From: Trichopria drosophilae
Lineage: Eukaryota; Arthropoda; Insecta; Hymenoptera; Diapriidae
Direction of reading: 5' to 3'
NCBI GenBank assembly: GCA_030407085.1
Contig: CM059585.1
Span: 2,241,001 to 2,305,000, forward strand
DNA length: 64,000 bases
Shown: piece after piece, positions 30,850 through 44,289 of the stretch
Position numbering within the stretch: position 1 is the stretch's first letter
How the letters are laid out: each line of letters begins with the position of its first letter
Made by a program: the position numbers and the translations under genes
Notes under the pieces: generated by a model
Seen by the model: the letters and a program-made list of their open reading frames with translations, nothing else
Told to the model about the DNA's origin: nothing
Database searches by the model: none

Positions 30850-33800
30850 TCAATACATTACAAAATATTGAAAAACATGATTTTACACATTTTTTTATAC
30901 AATTATCATAAAAATGTGCATAAAATAGTACGAAATACAATACTTCCATCACCAAATTCTCTAAAACAAATGTGATCTTAGCAACATCAACAGTATAGCT
31001 TCGTAATGATTACTAACTTGGTTTGAATTTCCTGATTCAATACAGCTTTTCGCGAAAAAGTTTTGAGATTTTTCAAAAAATTCGGAGTTTTTCCGAACAT
31101 TTGCAGCAGCTAAATATTTTGAAAAGCACAGGATTTTTGAAAAAGTTCAGTGTTTTTGGAAAATTTTTGATTTTCAACCAGGAAAGCAAAACCGAAAAGT
31201 TGGTATTCAGAGTCCGGCCAAAATATTTTCCTTCTTCTAAAGCAGATTTAGAAGGGATGATTTATGACAGTTCTGCAGGGTCTGTTCCTGGTAGTCATGC
31301 CACTGTACCCGGAGCCGTTTTGCAAGGTGATACATGACACTTAATGATTACTCCGCAACTCTTTTACTCTTCGCAAGATTTTTATTGAGATTACAAAAAT
31401 TACATTTGTACCATAAAATGTCTATGCTGCACCTTTTTATGCATTTTACTTCGACCCAGACCAAGTCTGGACGAAGTATTGAATTTGGTCACTTCGGGCA
31501 TAAAAATTACCCTATAGTTTTTCATCAAATGTCGACGTTTCAGACCCTAAGGAACCCAAATCAACAATAAAACTAATGTTGACGTGGTGTCTTGCTCGCT
31601 TCGCTCGCTCAGAAACTTCGTCCCACTGGAGAGCCTGATATTCCTTAATACTCGTTTGTTTACTAACAGCTTTCAATTATATTATAAAATTATATTGATA
31701 TTTGGGGGTCCAGTCATACTTAGGTCCAAGTGGCTTCGATAGATATGTTACAACAATATAGTGTTTCTTATATGTATGAAAATTGAAAATGGACATTTTC
31801 AAAACTTCGACCCCGACAACAGGCCAGCCGAAGTATTAATAAATAAAAGTTGCAAAACACTTACTTCAAGCACTTGTATTGTAATAGACTATTCGATGCA
31901 TATTACCTGTTTACAGTGTTTTATTAATTACTGTCTGTATCATTATGATCTTATATATACAATATATATACATATAATTCGTCAAAGATATCTTGAAAGT
32001 GTCGAAAAGATCTCTGACGGATATCTTTTAGATACTATAAGACATCTTTTAGATATATCGAATAGTTATTTTCGTATCAAGGGCGTAAAAGAACTTATGC
32101 GCCCGTAGGTGATCACCGCGCCCGAGGGCTGGCGAAGACTACCCCTGGGGTAGGGGGTCGAAACGTCGAATTTTTATGGAAAACTATAGGGTAATTTTTT
32201 TGCCGAGGTGACCCAATTCAATACTTTTTCAGACAATAGTCATAAGCATTTTAAACCAGTTTTTATTGCATTATCGTTGACTTTAGGAAGAAAATTCATA
32301 CAAACTTTTTGTAGAGAATTTCAAGCTCTATCTTTTTTGTTTGAAACATTTTTTAATAAAATTTGTATTTTTCAAAATAAATGCAAAAAACTACGAAGTA
32401 ACTTAATTGGGGCTAATTTTTTTTAGTAATGGACGGATGGATCTGCGCCAAAATCTAATCAGATCTAAGTTATGCCAAGACGCGTATTTTAAAAAAAAAA
32501 ATATGTCAATACGCTTATCAGTTCGCGAGTTTTTGTCGTAATTATCGTAACCAGTACCTTATCCATAAATATAAAAACTCTAAGATATATGATATAAGTA
32601 CACCTGCATCTACCATTAGGCTATTGTTTAGTTTCAACTTTGACTTTATTCAACTTTGTACAACTTTATTCAAAAACGAGTTACGCCAACTGTTTTTTAC
32701 TCTTGAAGTGCTGTCAAAAAACCAACAAAATATGTCCCATTAGTGTGCCACTAAAATAATTTTTGTTAAAAGTTAATAGTTCTGTAGAATTACTCATATA
32801 TTACTTTAAGATTACGTAATACATGATAGTTCTTAATGACATATTCCCAATCAGGAATTTTTGAGGGTGCATATCTAATTTAACATTTTACTTCGCTTCA
32901 CAATGTTTACATAGAAGAACATAAAAGAGCACAGCTCTTGGAACTTAAGAAGACGTGTAACGTGAGAAAATGAATATCTTTACTTGATATTCAAAATTCA
33001 ATCAGAGAAACAGAACGATAGAGTTAGTATATTCATAGTCTGGAAAAACGTTTTGTGCCTTTTCCTAATACAGGCAGGTAAAATACGAATGAAGCTTAGA
33101 GATAGCTGGATATGAGGAAATTCATATGCCACGAAATAAATAATACTGGTTGGAATGTAGTTTTATACTTATGCTTTATATTTGTAAGAATCGACAGAGT
33201 GATTATGTTACTTGCTTATTACGAAATTGCCTCACCTCAAAGGGTGATAAAAATTAAAAAAAAATTGAATACGCTTTGCTTCGCAGTAGACCCCGTATCA
33301 CCTACAACAAATTAAAAATTATATCAAAAGCACTTCATGTTGATGTTCAATCATCTGCTTTGCGACATTTTGGTGTCTTTTTACAATTTGCGTTTACTGC
33401 GCGGAGAGAGTGTTTTTAGAAGACAGCTGCGCAATAAAAACACCACGAGAACAGTCATGGAAAGCTTGGAATTTTTTTTCCAGTCGCACCACGCCAACAC
33501 TAGTTTTATTGTTGATTTGGGTTCCTTAGGGTCTGAAACGTCGACATTTGTTGAAAAACTATAGGGTAATTTTTATGCCGGAAATGACCAAATTCAATAC
33601 TTCGTCCAGACTTGGTCTGGGTCGAAGTAAAATGCATAAAAAGGTGCAGCATAGACATTTTATGGTACAAATGTAATTTTTGTAATCTTAATAAAAATCT
33701 TGCGAAGAGTAAAAGAGTTGCGGAGTAATCGCCATGTATCACCTTGCAAAACGGTTCCGGGCACAGTGGCATGACTACCAGGAACAGGCCCTGCAGAACT

Positions 33801-34225
33801 GTCATAAATCATCCCTTCTAAATCTGCTTTAGAAGAAGGAAAATATTTTCGCCGGACTCTGAATACCAACTTTTTGGTTTTGTTTTCCTCGTTGAAAATC
33901 AAAATTTTGCCAAAAATTCTGAACTTTTTCAAAAATCCTGAGTTTTTCAAAATATATAGCTACTGCAAATATTCTGAAAAACACCGAATTTTTTGGAAAA
34001 ATCTCAAAACTTTTTCGGAAAAGCTCTGTTGAATTAGGAAAGCAAAACCAAGTTAGTAATCATTACGAGACTACTGTTCGGGTTGCTAAGATCATATTTG
34101 TTTTAGAGAATTTGGCGATGGAAGTATTGTATTTCATACTTTATTTATGCACATTTTTATGGAAATTGTACAAAAAAATATTGTGAAATCATGTTTTTCG
34201 ATATTTTGCAATGTATGACAATTCT
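30850..34225. repeat. Large inverted repeat, arms of about 0.7 kb
   Basis: The left arm (about 30850-31585) recurs inverted at about 33490-34225, with many short differences. Landmarks are TTCGACCCAGACCAAGTCTG at 31449 and its complement at 33605, and TTAGAAGGGATGATTTATGA at 31249 and its complement at 33800. About 1.9 kb of non-coding DNA lies between the arms. It looks like a foldback element or an old inverted duplication. No transposase frame is present. Confidence 0.75.
32140..32430. repeat. Partial dispersed-repeat copies between the arms
   Basis: GAAACGTCGA...AAAACTATAGGGTAATTTTT at about 32160 repeats the arm end near 33535. The following 200 bases resemble the right half of the palindrome at 57744-58477 (TAGGAAGAAAA, TTTTCAAAATAAATGCAAAAAACT). 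Confidence 0.5.
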
Positions 34226-35769
34226 TAAGTACACGAATTTAATCCGGCGGTAAAAATACATCTGAACTGATAACAAACAATAGATCATAAATTATAATAT
34301 TTGTTATATTGAGATTGGGTTTAAAAAAGATACAATACAATAATATATTACCTGGGGTGGAAACGAAGTCATTCCTCGTCGAAAATATCATGAAATAGTT
34401 GAGAGTTTGGAAAAATGTTGTCTTCAAACTCCCTGTTGTAAAATTCTAATTTTCTCATACAACAGTATACACATGTTTACTTTTTCTGCATTCAAGATCA
34501 ATCGATTATAAGGTTCGTCTATTCACCTAAGATATGATGTTAAAGACTGTACTAAATTTTACCATTTAAAACAAAACAATAATATTCACCTCATTATGTG
34601 CAGTTCATAATTAAAGACCATATTTCTTCCTATGATATATTATACAGACAAATGCTTCACACAGAACAATGAAAAAAATAAAAGATATAGTTTTATTTTC
34701 AGTATGCCTATATGTTTATTAATAATATTAATTCGTAGGCTTTGTATTACAGTTCATACATCTAAGAAAAATATCGAAACTCCGTTTTCCAAAAAATCCT
34801 GGTCTAGACCATTTTGAGTTTTCATGACGTACATATACTGCAAAATGCGACTGTAGACGAAACGCTATACACAAAGTTACAGGAACTATATTCCGGATTA
34901 ATTTTATTCCAAATAGTAATAATCAAGTTTTTAAACTTTCTTTTATGAGCAACCTCATAACGTAGACTAGCCATACTATCCAACAAACCATGCTGAGCAA
35001 ACAAATGGTTTTGTAATAACATTTTTGTTACGGTTTATGTAGACTGCAGAAGATTAAACATATTGGTTTTATACACCTATTCTTAATCGATGTTCAATTT
35101 GTCTATTGTTATAATTCACAATCTATTGTATATTATCATTTTTTCTTCCTGATTGGGAATATGTCATTATGAACTATCGTATATTACGTAATATTGAAAT
35201 AATATATGCACCGTGAAAAAGCAAAGAAACCGTCGGAGAGAAAGCAAAGGAACTGTCATAAATCATCCCTTCTAAATCTGCTTTAGAAGAAGGAAAATAT
35301 TTTTGACGGACTCTGAAACCAACTTTTCGGTTTTGATTTCCTGGTTGAAAATCAAAATTTTTCCACAAACACTGAACTTTTTCAAAAATCCTGTGCTTTA
35401 TAAAATATTTAGCTTAAGATTTAATAGAAAATTTCCACAATAAGATGGGAAATGTCCATTTGTTAGTGCCGGATCCGGTTAATGAAACGTAATAACTCAT
35501 TCTGGACGATGCAAATATTTGATTCAGTGCAGTTTTGAATTCACACTGTAATATATATTGAAAAATTAACATATATGTGATCAAATCATTACTTTACAAA
35601 CGAGAAAACTCAACAAACAGGTTTGTTTTTGAAACATTTGTTAGTGGACTGTGAATACCTTCTACCACGTTTTAGTTTCCTTATTATGAGTTACATTGAC
35701 GCACTTAATGCACTCGTGCAGCAAAAAATAATGTTCGTCAAATTCCACAATTGTTTCTTATTTATACAT
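34226..35769. repeat. Non-coding, dispersed repeat copies
   Basis: The first 220 bases match 42090-42360 in the same orientation. A minus-oriented copy of the CAGGAAAGCAAAACCGAAAAG repeat is at 35245-35405. No gene is seen in the rest. Confidence 0.5.
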
Positions 35770-38505
35770 AACTCAGATGCACATCTTCGGGTCGATGCAC
35801 TCACATGCGCAGAAAAAACTTAATTTCGCACTACAACTGTTCATCCGCATTTCGTAAACTAATTGCTGAAAAAATAATTTTCTATTTATGAACATCCATA
35901 TCTAATTTACAACCGCATAGATGAGTGAAACACATTTCTGTGACATAAAGAATAAGACATTATAACTGAAAATTGACAGTAAGACTATTTTGACAACATT
36001 TTTATTGTAAAAAACGTAGAAATCAAACTCTCTGTAATAACAATAGTAATGTTTTATCATGGAGGTAAAATGGAGTTTTACGCCTCGACGCCAGAACCCG
36101 GCGAAGCTGGCCGAGGTTCGTGAAGGTGTAAATTCTACTTCTGAGATTCAACCATTGTTTTTTTATTGATGCAGTAGGCGTAAAATGTTTTTAAAAATTT
36201 GTGAGACTAAAATGCGAATTTCACGCCTCCGTAGGCGTAATATTTATTTTACGCATAATCAAGGATAATCCCAAGAATGTCAACGGGATTCAAGGATCGA
36301 CAGATGTTGCGTTTTACCTTGCAAAACGGTTTTGTGCCGAAGGACTTCTGAACTATCATAAAGCATCTTCCGATACAGGTACCTGCATCGGAAAAAGGAA
36401 AATACTTTGTCAGGCTCCGAATACCAACTTTTCCGTTTTGCTCTCCTACTTAAAAATCAAAATTTTTAGAAAAAAATGCGTTTTTCGAAAAAGTATGTGC
36501 TTTTCTAAACATGCCGAGTTTTCTTGAGTTATATCGTGAAACATACCGAGATATTATTTTACGTAATACCAAATACCAAGTTGTAAGTTTTATTTTCAGT
36601 TTTAAAATGTAGGACAATATTTTGAAGAGCACATTTTGTAAGTGAACGGAAATCCCTTACAGTAGCTTAGGAATGGACTTGAGTATAATAGGTAGAAAGT
36701 AAATATGTGTATTTTTGTATTAAGAAATTAAAAGTTTGTAACAAGATATTTGAGGAAATGCTCAATCTATCAAATGCGTCGAGCTGTTCCATGATTTATT
36801 ACATCGACCATACTAAGTAAAATAGGGATCATCTCCTTGCTGTTACGTATTTTCGTAAAATGCTGTAGTACGCTACTCAATATAAATTTTGTTGTTTAAT
36901 ATCAATAACTAAGTGTCGTAATTATTTAGAATACAATGTCCTGTAGCTACTTTTACAGTTCACTTTCCTAATAATAACTTTTGTTTTGTGTCTTAAATTT
37001 AAAGGCCTTGATTAGCGAGTGTACAATTATTTTAATCAGGTTGGAGTTTTGAAAGTTTTTTGCAAAAGCCTTCCGAATGCATCTGGGGATTTGTCTTCCA
37101 TGACCTGCGGTGCGGGCATTGAGATCCCTACAGATGATGCAGTCAGCATCATAACGTCGAAACTTGTTGGAAAATTGACTGGTTCTTGGAAAATTGGCTT
37201 TGAAACCTTCTTCCACATTTTGTTTTCCTTAGCTTAGTGGTGGCCCAGAAGGTCATTAATTCATCCGGTCCTTTAAAGTCTTAGTGACCTCAATCCTTCT
37301 GCTCCAGTCTACAAGATTGTGTTCCTTATTTTGACAAAAGATCGTTTTAAAATTATTTGGCCTACAACATCGTAAGCATGTTCTGGTTCACACTTACGTG
37401 ATCAATGTTTGCTTACTACAAATAAATAGTTGTACAAATGAAATAAAATGGCGCAATATAAACACGAAGAACATATAAAAGTACTAATCGTGTTTACCTT
37501 TAAACAAACTTTTCTACCTGTAGGAATTACTAAAGTTGAAAGTAAAAGGAAGCCGAAGCAGAAGAGATTCCTTGAATGAAAACAAATCATGATCTTTCTC
37601 AAGGAAGTACTACAATGGAGGGAATCTGGCGGCATCATCTGTATGGGATCTCAATGCCCGCACCGCAGGTCATGGAAGACAGATCCCCAGATGCATTCGG
37701 AAGGCTTTTGCAAAAAACTTTCATAACTCCAACCTGATTAAAATAATTGTACACTAGCTAATCAAGTTTACATAAAGTCAAGTAATCAAGTCAACACGTT
37801 TTGAAAAGCACATACTTTTTCGAAAAACGCATTTTTTCTAAAAATTTTGATTTTTAAGTAGGAGAGCAAAACGGAAAAGTAGGTATTCGGAGCCTGACTA
37901 ACTATTTTCCTGCATCGGAAGGTGATTTATGATAGCTAAGATATCCTTCGACACGAAACCATTTTGCAAGATAAAACGCAACATCTGTCGAACCTTGAAA
38001 CCCGTTGACATTCTTGGGATTATCCTTGAGTATCCGTAAAATAAATATTACGCCTAGGGAGGCGTGAAATTCGCATTTTAGTCTCACAAATTTTTAAAAA
38101 CATTTTACGCCTACTGCATCAATAAAAAAACAATGGTTGAATCTCAGAAGTAGAATTTACACCTTCACGAACCTTGGCCAGCTTCGCCGGGTTCTGGCGT
38201 CGAGGCGTAAAACTCCATTTTACCTCCATGATAAAACATTACTATTGTTATTACAGAGAGTTTGATTTCTACGTTTTTTACAATAAAAATGTTGTCAAAA
38301 TATTCTTACTGTCAATTTTCAGTTACAATGTCTTATTCTTTATGTCACAGAAATATGTTTCACTCATCTATGCGGTTGTAAATTAGATATGGATGTTCAT
38401 AAATAGAAAATTATTTTTTCAGCAATTAGTTTACGAAATGCGGATGAACAGTTGTAGTGCGAAATAATGTTTTTTCTGTGCACGTGAGTGTATCGACCCG
38501 AAGAT
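35770..38505. repeat. Second large inverted repeat
   Basis: The segment about 35770-36530 recurs inverted at about 37800-38505. Landmarks are TTTTACGCCTCGACGCCAGA at 36075 with its partner near 38200, and GCGGATGAACAGTTG near 38440 with its partner near 35840. An inner pair (37015-37150 and 37655-37760) is also inverted. The arms contain diverged copies of the same dispersed repeat as the palindrome at 30850-34225. Confidence 0.75.
37060..37150 (-). pseudogene. LINE endonuclease fragment, two inverted copies
   Basis: Minus-strand reading gives CIICRDLNARTAGHGRQIP. The inverted copy at about 37645-37735, on the plus strand, reads WDLNARTAGHGRQIP. GDLNART is the metal-binding motif of APE-type LINE endonucleases, here with the Gly changed in both. 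It is a short relic only. Confidence 0.45.
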
Positions 38506-38802
38506 GTGTACCAAGTATTATGTATATATATTGTGGATAATAGTATGTTTCATGGCATTACTCGTGGAAACTCAAAATGTTTTAAACAGTTCAGAGTTTT
38601 TCGAAAAAGTTCAGTGTTTTTGGTAAAATTTCGATTTTCAACCAGCAAAGCAAAACTTAAAAGTTGTATTCAGAGTCTGGGAAATATATTTTCCTATTGC
38701 TATACAGGCTAATTTAGAAGCGATGGTTTACGACAGTTCTGCAACCTTTTTGACAGGTAAAATATGACACGTGTCGATTTTTTGTTATGCTCGTTGACAA
38801 TA
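38506..38802. repeat. Dispersed repeat copy, plus orientation
   Basis: A diverged copy of the CAACCAGCAAAGCAAAACTT / TTTAGAAGCGATGGTTTACGA repeat occupies about 38560-38760. No gene is seen. Confidence 0.5.
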
Positions 38803-39058
38803 CAGTAGTGCTCCCCGTAAGTCATATTTCATAACATTCAATCTCAATGGTTTTGCAATGTAATTTTCTAGTACTTTTGGTACATTTATTAGTTACATAT
38901 TTATGCAAAACGTTACGCGAGCTTCCGTTACACAGAACACGTAATTGGGGAACGCATCAGGATTTATAACCTATAAAATTATTACTTAGGGGAGCAAAAG
39001 ATACGACTTACGGGGAGCATATGACTTAAGGGAAGATGACTTAAGAAGAGGACTACTG
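38803..39058. mobile_element. pogo-like MITE, CAGTAGTGCTCC type
   Basis: TA-flanked element with ends CAGTAGTGCTCCCCGTAAGT and an inverted end that closes with GAGGACTACTG. Inner repeats of ACTTACGGGGAGC / GACTTAAGGG are present. Confidence 0.7.
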
Positions 39059-39409
39059 TACATAGAATTAATTCAGTTATTTTGATATGTCTTTTTTTCA
39101 ATATATTTTTTGTTGTTGTAACTCAACCAAATCCTGTTTTTCTGATATCTTTCACAATGTTGACTTTTAACGTCTGATTCATAATTTTGATTATCATATT
39201 CTGAATTGGAAATTAAAAATAGTTGAGTTTAATAAGGATTTAATAATTAGAAAAAAAACAGACAAGGGTTGATAATTTATTTATTATATATCGAGGTAAT
39301 TCTATGCTAGAGGGGTACGTCCCATGAAATACAACAATCGCGCAGGAAAGTAAAATTGGGTAAGTACATTCAATGCCGTCAAACGGTTTTATTACACAGG
39401 TCTACAAAA

Positions 39410-40175
39410 AAGAGGGTCTTGGATGTTGTTGGGAAGCTGTGGGTCATTTCCGACGTAATTGTATGCGTAGAATCCAAAATCGAAGTCAGAATTGGTCCAT
39501 CACGTCGGGTTTTTGAGATATTTGAGACGTACTCGAAAAACGCGTTATTTTGCTATGTTTGAGGTTACGTTCAGGGCGCAACAATTTTTTTTGGCCTTCT
39601 GTACTATTTGCATCTTTTAGTACTACCTTTACCCTTCAAAATGAGGTTTTATTCGATCACCTAAGATTTTTTCTTACAAAGTTACGGCCATTTTGAAATT
39701 ACGAGATATATTCCAATAACGTTATCAAAAATACAGTCACAATACTGAAACGTGATTTAAGTTATTAGTATCCATATTTGATATAGTTGTTTATATTTAT
39801 ATAGGTTTCATGACATTGAATTTGACCTTGAGCTTGTTCTCCAAGAGCATTTCAAGGTAAATTTGTTTACATGTATATCGTAATTTAAAATTGGCGTATC
39901 TTGTTGAAGAAAAGTCGTAATGGAATTCTGCGCATCCCTTATTAAAGAAAAAGAGTAGTACCACATGATCCAATGAAAGGAAAAACTCCAAAAAATGTTT
40001 TGTTTTCTGTACATGACCTCAAAAACAGCAAAAAACGCATTTTTCGATTAAATAACCTCAAATATCTCAAAATCCTGACGTGATGGGCCATTTCTGACTT
40101 CGGATTCTGATTCTGCGCACAAAATTACGTCGGAAATGACCCACAGCTTCCCAACAACAAAACCATGTTGATCTG
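39410..40175. repeat. Inverted repeat with arms of about 150 bp
   Basis: GTTGGGAAGCTGTGGGTCAT at 39428 is matched by its complement at about 40138, and CATCACGTCGGGTTTTTGAG at 39499 by its complement near 40078. The 450-bp middle is single-copy here. It is a foldback-type remnant. Confidence 0.65.
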
Positions 40176-40259
40176 GGTTATTAAAAACACGTGTTTGCAA
40201 ATGATATAGAAAAGTTATAGAAAGGTCATAAAAGGTCACTTGAAGGTCATACAAAAGTA

Positions 40260-42660
40260 ATACAAATGGGCATTTTATTTTATATTTTATAATAAATTAG
40301 ACGAATGGGCTTGGTAGCTGATGAATTTAATAATAGTTGATTCTACATTAAGTCATAAAAATGTATCTTTCTTGGATGATTATATTGGCGATGGGATGAT
40401 GAGTACGCGTCATTTATAATAAAAACTAAAAGACATCTTAAAATTGTCACATACAGTTTTTTTTAATATAACAAAAAATATGGGTCAATCCACGTAAAGT
40501 AATACCACCACCGATAGTTTTAGGTCATGGATGGATCGAAAATTTCATTAAATATTTTGTTACCTTGTTACAAAATTTTAATTTCCTGATACAAAAACAC
40601 ACTTGCTTACTTTCTCTCTATTATATTCCATTCCTAAGCTAGTCTTTCGTTCACGTACAATATACTCCTGCATTTTAACCGAGAAACATAATCCACAACT
40701 TGGTTTTTGGTATTTACGTATAATAGTATGTTTCATGATATAGGTCAAGAAAAATCGAAATATTTTGAAAACCGCAGATTTTTGGAAACGGGGCAGTTTT
40801 TTTCGAAAAATTTTGATTTTCAACCAGGAAAGCAAAACCGAAAAGTTGGATTACATCTGGGAAAAATGTTGACCTTCTTCTAAGGCAGATGTACAAGGGA
40901 TGGATTATATGACAGTTCAGGAGGTCTTTCTGGTCGACATGCCACTGGGAACGGAATCGTTTTGACGGTGAAACCTTGATTATTATTACTATGCTTTACT
41001 TTTTTTATAAATTATTTAAAATTGCCATGAAAATTTTCAAAATTTTCAATTTTCCTGGCATTTTAAAAAAATGCCGTTCTCATGTTCGATTGATACTTTT
41101 TATAATCGTATTGAAAATCAGATGGCTAATAAACTTACAAAATTATTAGGACAATACATTAGATATTATTAGAATCGATGACTAATTGCTTGTTTTACTT
41201 TCCCGCGACACGTGTGATGAAAAGTACTATCGTGGGTACGCGAACATTCTACATTTCAGTTGAAACTATCTTCGACCCTCTATGCTTATGAATGTCTAAG
41301 TTTTCCGAATACCTTCTTACCAAATTTTGATTCCATGTTACAAAAGTAAACACATTAACTTTAGTATGTTCTGGGTTACTTGGTATTCAAATTTCAGTCA
41401 GGGAAACAGAACCAAGGAGTTAGTATATTCATCGTCTGAAAGAATGTTTTCTACCTTTTCCTAATACAGGCAGGTATAGAAGATATGACCGTAGCTTAGG
41501 GACAGTCGTATGCCACGAAATAAATAATACTGGTTGGAATGCAGTTACGTATGCTTATTATTCATAATAATCAAAAGAGTTGAGTTTTTAATCTCAAAAA
41601 AAATCTTGTGAAGAGAAAAAGAGATACGGAATAATCGCATAGGGGCATGTATCACCTTGCAAAGCGGTTCCAGTCACTTCGGCATGTCTACCAGGAACAT
41701 TCCCTGCAGAATAGTCATAAATCATCCCTTCTAAATCTGCTGTAGAAGATGGAAAATATTTTTGCCGGACTCTGAATACCAACTTTTCAGTTTTGCTTTC
41801 CTGGTTGAAAATCAAAATTTTTCCAAAAACACTGAACTTTTTCAAAAATCCTGTGCTTTTCAAAATATATAGCTACTGCAAATGTTCTGAAAAACACCGA
41901 AGTTTTTGAAAAATCTCAAAACTTTTTCGGAAAAGCTCTATTGAATCAGGAAAGCAAAACCAAGTTAGTATTCATTATGAGATTACTGTCGATGTTGCTA
42001 AGATCGCATTTGTTTTAGAGAATTTAGTGATGGAAGTATTATATTTCATATTTTTTTTATGCACAATTTTATGATAATTGTACAACAAAAATTTGTGAAA
42101 TCATGTTTTTCGATATTTTGTAATTTATGGTAATTCTTAAGTACATGATCTCAGTCAGGCGGCAAAAATACATCTGAAATGATAACAAACAAAAGATCAT
42201 GCATTATAATATTTGTCAAAGTGAGATTGGGTTTAAAAAAGATATACAATAATATATTACCTAGAGCGAAAACGAAGTCATTCGTCATCGAAAATATCAT
42301 GAAATAGTTGAGAGTTTGTAAAAATGTTGTCTTCAACTCCCTGTTGCAAAATTCTAATTTTCCGATACAAAAGTATACATTTTAGTCTTCCTTCTCCCTA
42401 CATTGCATTCATTGTCCAATCCGAAGCAACTACGAGGTTCATCTATTAACTTGAAATGTGATATTCAACATATTTCACAATACATTTAATGAAAAAATAG
42501 AACCTATAAGTTGGTTTTCAGTATTATGTATATGATCGTATATTTTCACTGCAGAATCCATGAAAACTCAAAATGGTTTAGAAAGCCCAGAATTTTTCCG
42601 AAAATGATACGATAACTTTAGAGCTCAATGAAGTATTCTTCTTCAGGATATGCTGCTGCG
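40260..42660. repeat. Non-coding, direct copy of the 33.0-34.4 kb repeats
   Basis: 41390-41570 repeats 33000-33165 (CCTTTTCCTAATACAGGCAG and CCACGAAATAAATAATACTG), and 41620-42370 repeats 33690-34450 in the same orientation at high similarity. A plus-oriented copy of the shorter repeat lies at 40750-40960. No gene is present. Confidence 0.65.
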
Positions 42661-42684
42661 TCTTTCCCAACAAAGTTATATAAA

Positions 42685-43065
42685 GAGTGAGCGAATGAAA
42701 GTGAAAATGATCCTATTGAAAGTGAGGTTTGTGAGAGTGAGTTGAGTGAAATTGAGAACGAGAAAACGAATGGAAAATACAAGGTGATCCGAAAAGTTGA
42801 CGGGGGATGTAAAATGAAAAAAGAATCTTTTGAAAGGAAGAATAATAAAGAAAGTAAGAGTGAGACGAATGAAAGAGAGAGTGACGGGAATGAAAACGAG
42901 AGTGAGGTGTATGAGAGTGAGTGAAAGTGACATGAGTGAAAGTGAGGTGAGTGAGAGTGAAAACGAGAAAACGAATGGAAAATGCAAGATTAGCCGAAAA
43001 GGTGACGGTGTAGACGATATGAAAAAGAAATCTATTAAAAAGAACACAGAAAAAAATAAATGATT
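42685..43065. repeat. Purine-rich GAGTGAAAGTGA-type low-complexity repeat
   Basis: Irregular tandem GAGTGA/GAATGAAA units produce long open frames on both strands by composition alone. Related sequence resumes at 44035-44210, beyond a roughly 970-bp stretch of different character. Confidence 0.7.
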
Positions 43066-44034
43066 GAATCAACTAAAAAAATAGTAAATTCAGCCAAAAA
43101 TGTTGAGTGTATATGCCTCAGCACTTTTTTTAGTTGCTGTGACTATTTCCAATTTGTTATTTGATAGCCAACAGAAATAGTTGGAACAACTATTTTGATT
43201 GTGTGAATCAACTAGTTCAAATAGTTAACTGGTAACAGCTTTGTTCGGTTTTAATTAATTAAACTAGTAATCACGACGATTTCAAATAACTGTCCGTTAC
43301 AACAGTGAGAATAACAGTATGTTAATAGTGCAAATAATATTTTGCGAAATCACAAGAAAAGTCTGGGGTAAAATATGGGGATCAAAACGCAAAATACCAA
43401 TCAAAGATTTGACGACGAAATTTTGATTTCTGTATGTATATGATTCGTAAATTTATACCAAATTTTCTGAAGGTTTTTGAACTTTCAAGGTTTATAAAAT
43501 TTCACGAACACTGATTTCCATTTTAACACCATTAATTTAATGCAATTTACTGTTAAACTCTCGAATGTCTGCTCCACATGAAGTAAAGGTCGCTTCGTAT
43601 TTACAGATCGGTATACATATACATAGTTATAAATTGTACGGCATATATTCTTCCGAATTCTGCATCCCATTTCGCGATATCGAACGAAGGATGTATTGGC
43701 CTTTTTTAACACAATACAGTTAGTTAATCAACTAAAAAAAATAGTTAATATTTAGGGAATTAGTTCGTTCAACATCGGAAATAAATTACCTTACTATTTT
43801 TTCATTTGGATTTTGTTACCATTTAAAAATAGTTGGACTGACTAGATGGCATTGCTAAAATGGCGAAAAATATTGTCAAATTTACCATTTTTTACAGTTA
43901 AAAATTTAACAAATTAAAAATAGTTCGTTTAACCATAGTTCGCGTGTCATCTTTACAAACTAGTTCGTTGCGTTAGCTATTTTTCAATCAACTATTTTGC
44001 TGATAGTTCAAATATTCTATTTTTTCCGCAAAGA
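43066..44034. repeat. Insertion-like stretch with scattered AACTATTT motifs
   Basis: CAACTA / AACTATTTT / AAATAGTT occurs at least ten times in both orientations, especially near both ends (43070-43240 and 43730-44015). It splits the purine-rich repeat. It is probably a non-autonomous DNA element with subterminal repeats. No target duplication was identified. Confidence 0.45.
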
Positions 44035-44289
44035 TTGATAAAGAATGCGGGAAAAAAGGAAACTGCAGATGAGATCTTCAAAGACCACGAGGATGGAAAG
44101 AAAAGAAAGAATCAGGCGAATGAAAGTGATAGTGAGGCGAATGAATGTAAGAGCAGAGACAACGTGATAAAAAAAAAGATTCCATGTAAAATAGAAAAAA
44201 GCATGGATGTAAGACATATTAATGAAAGATGCAATGTATTTGATTATCATAATTATAATAATAATAACAATGACAAATATTTTGTCTAA

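Noticed and set aside
37130..37180. Hammerhead-ribozyme-like CGAAAC cores (also near 32158 and 33535)
   Set aside because: The GAAAC part is present, but no proper CUGAUGA core with flanking helices could be placed.
42676..43072. Open frames rich in Ser/Glu or Phe/Thr/Leu of 77-123 codons
   Set aside because: Produced by GAGTGAAAGTGA-type low-complexity DNA; all frames are similar in character and no family is seen.
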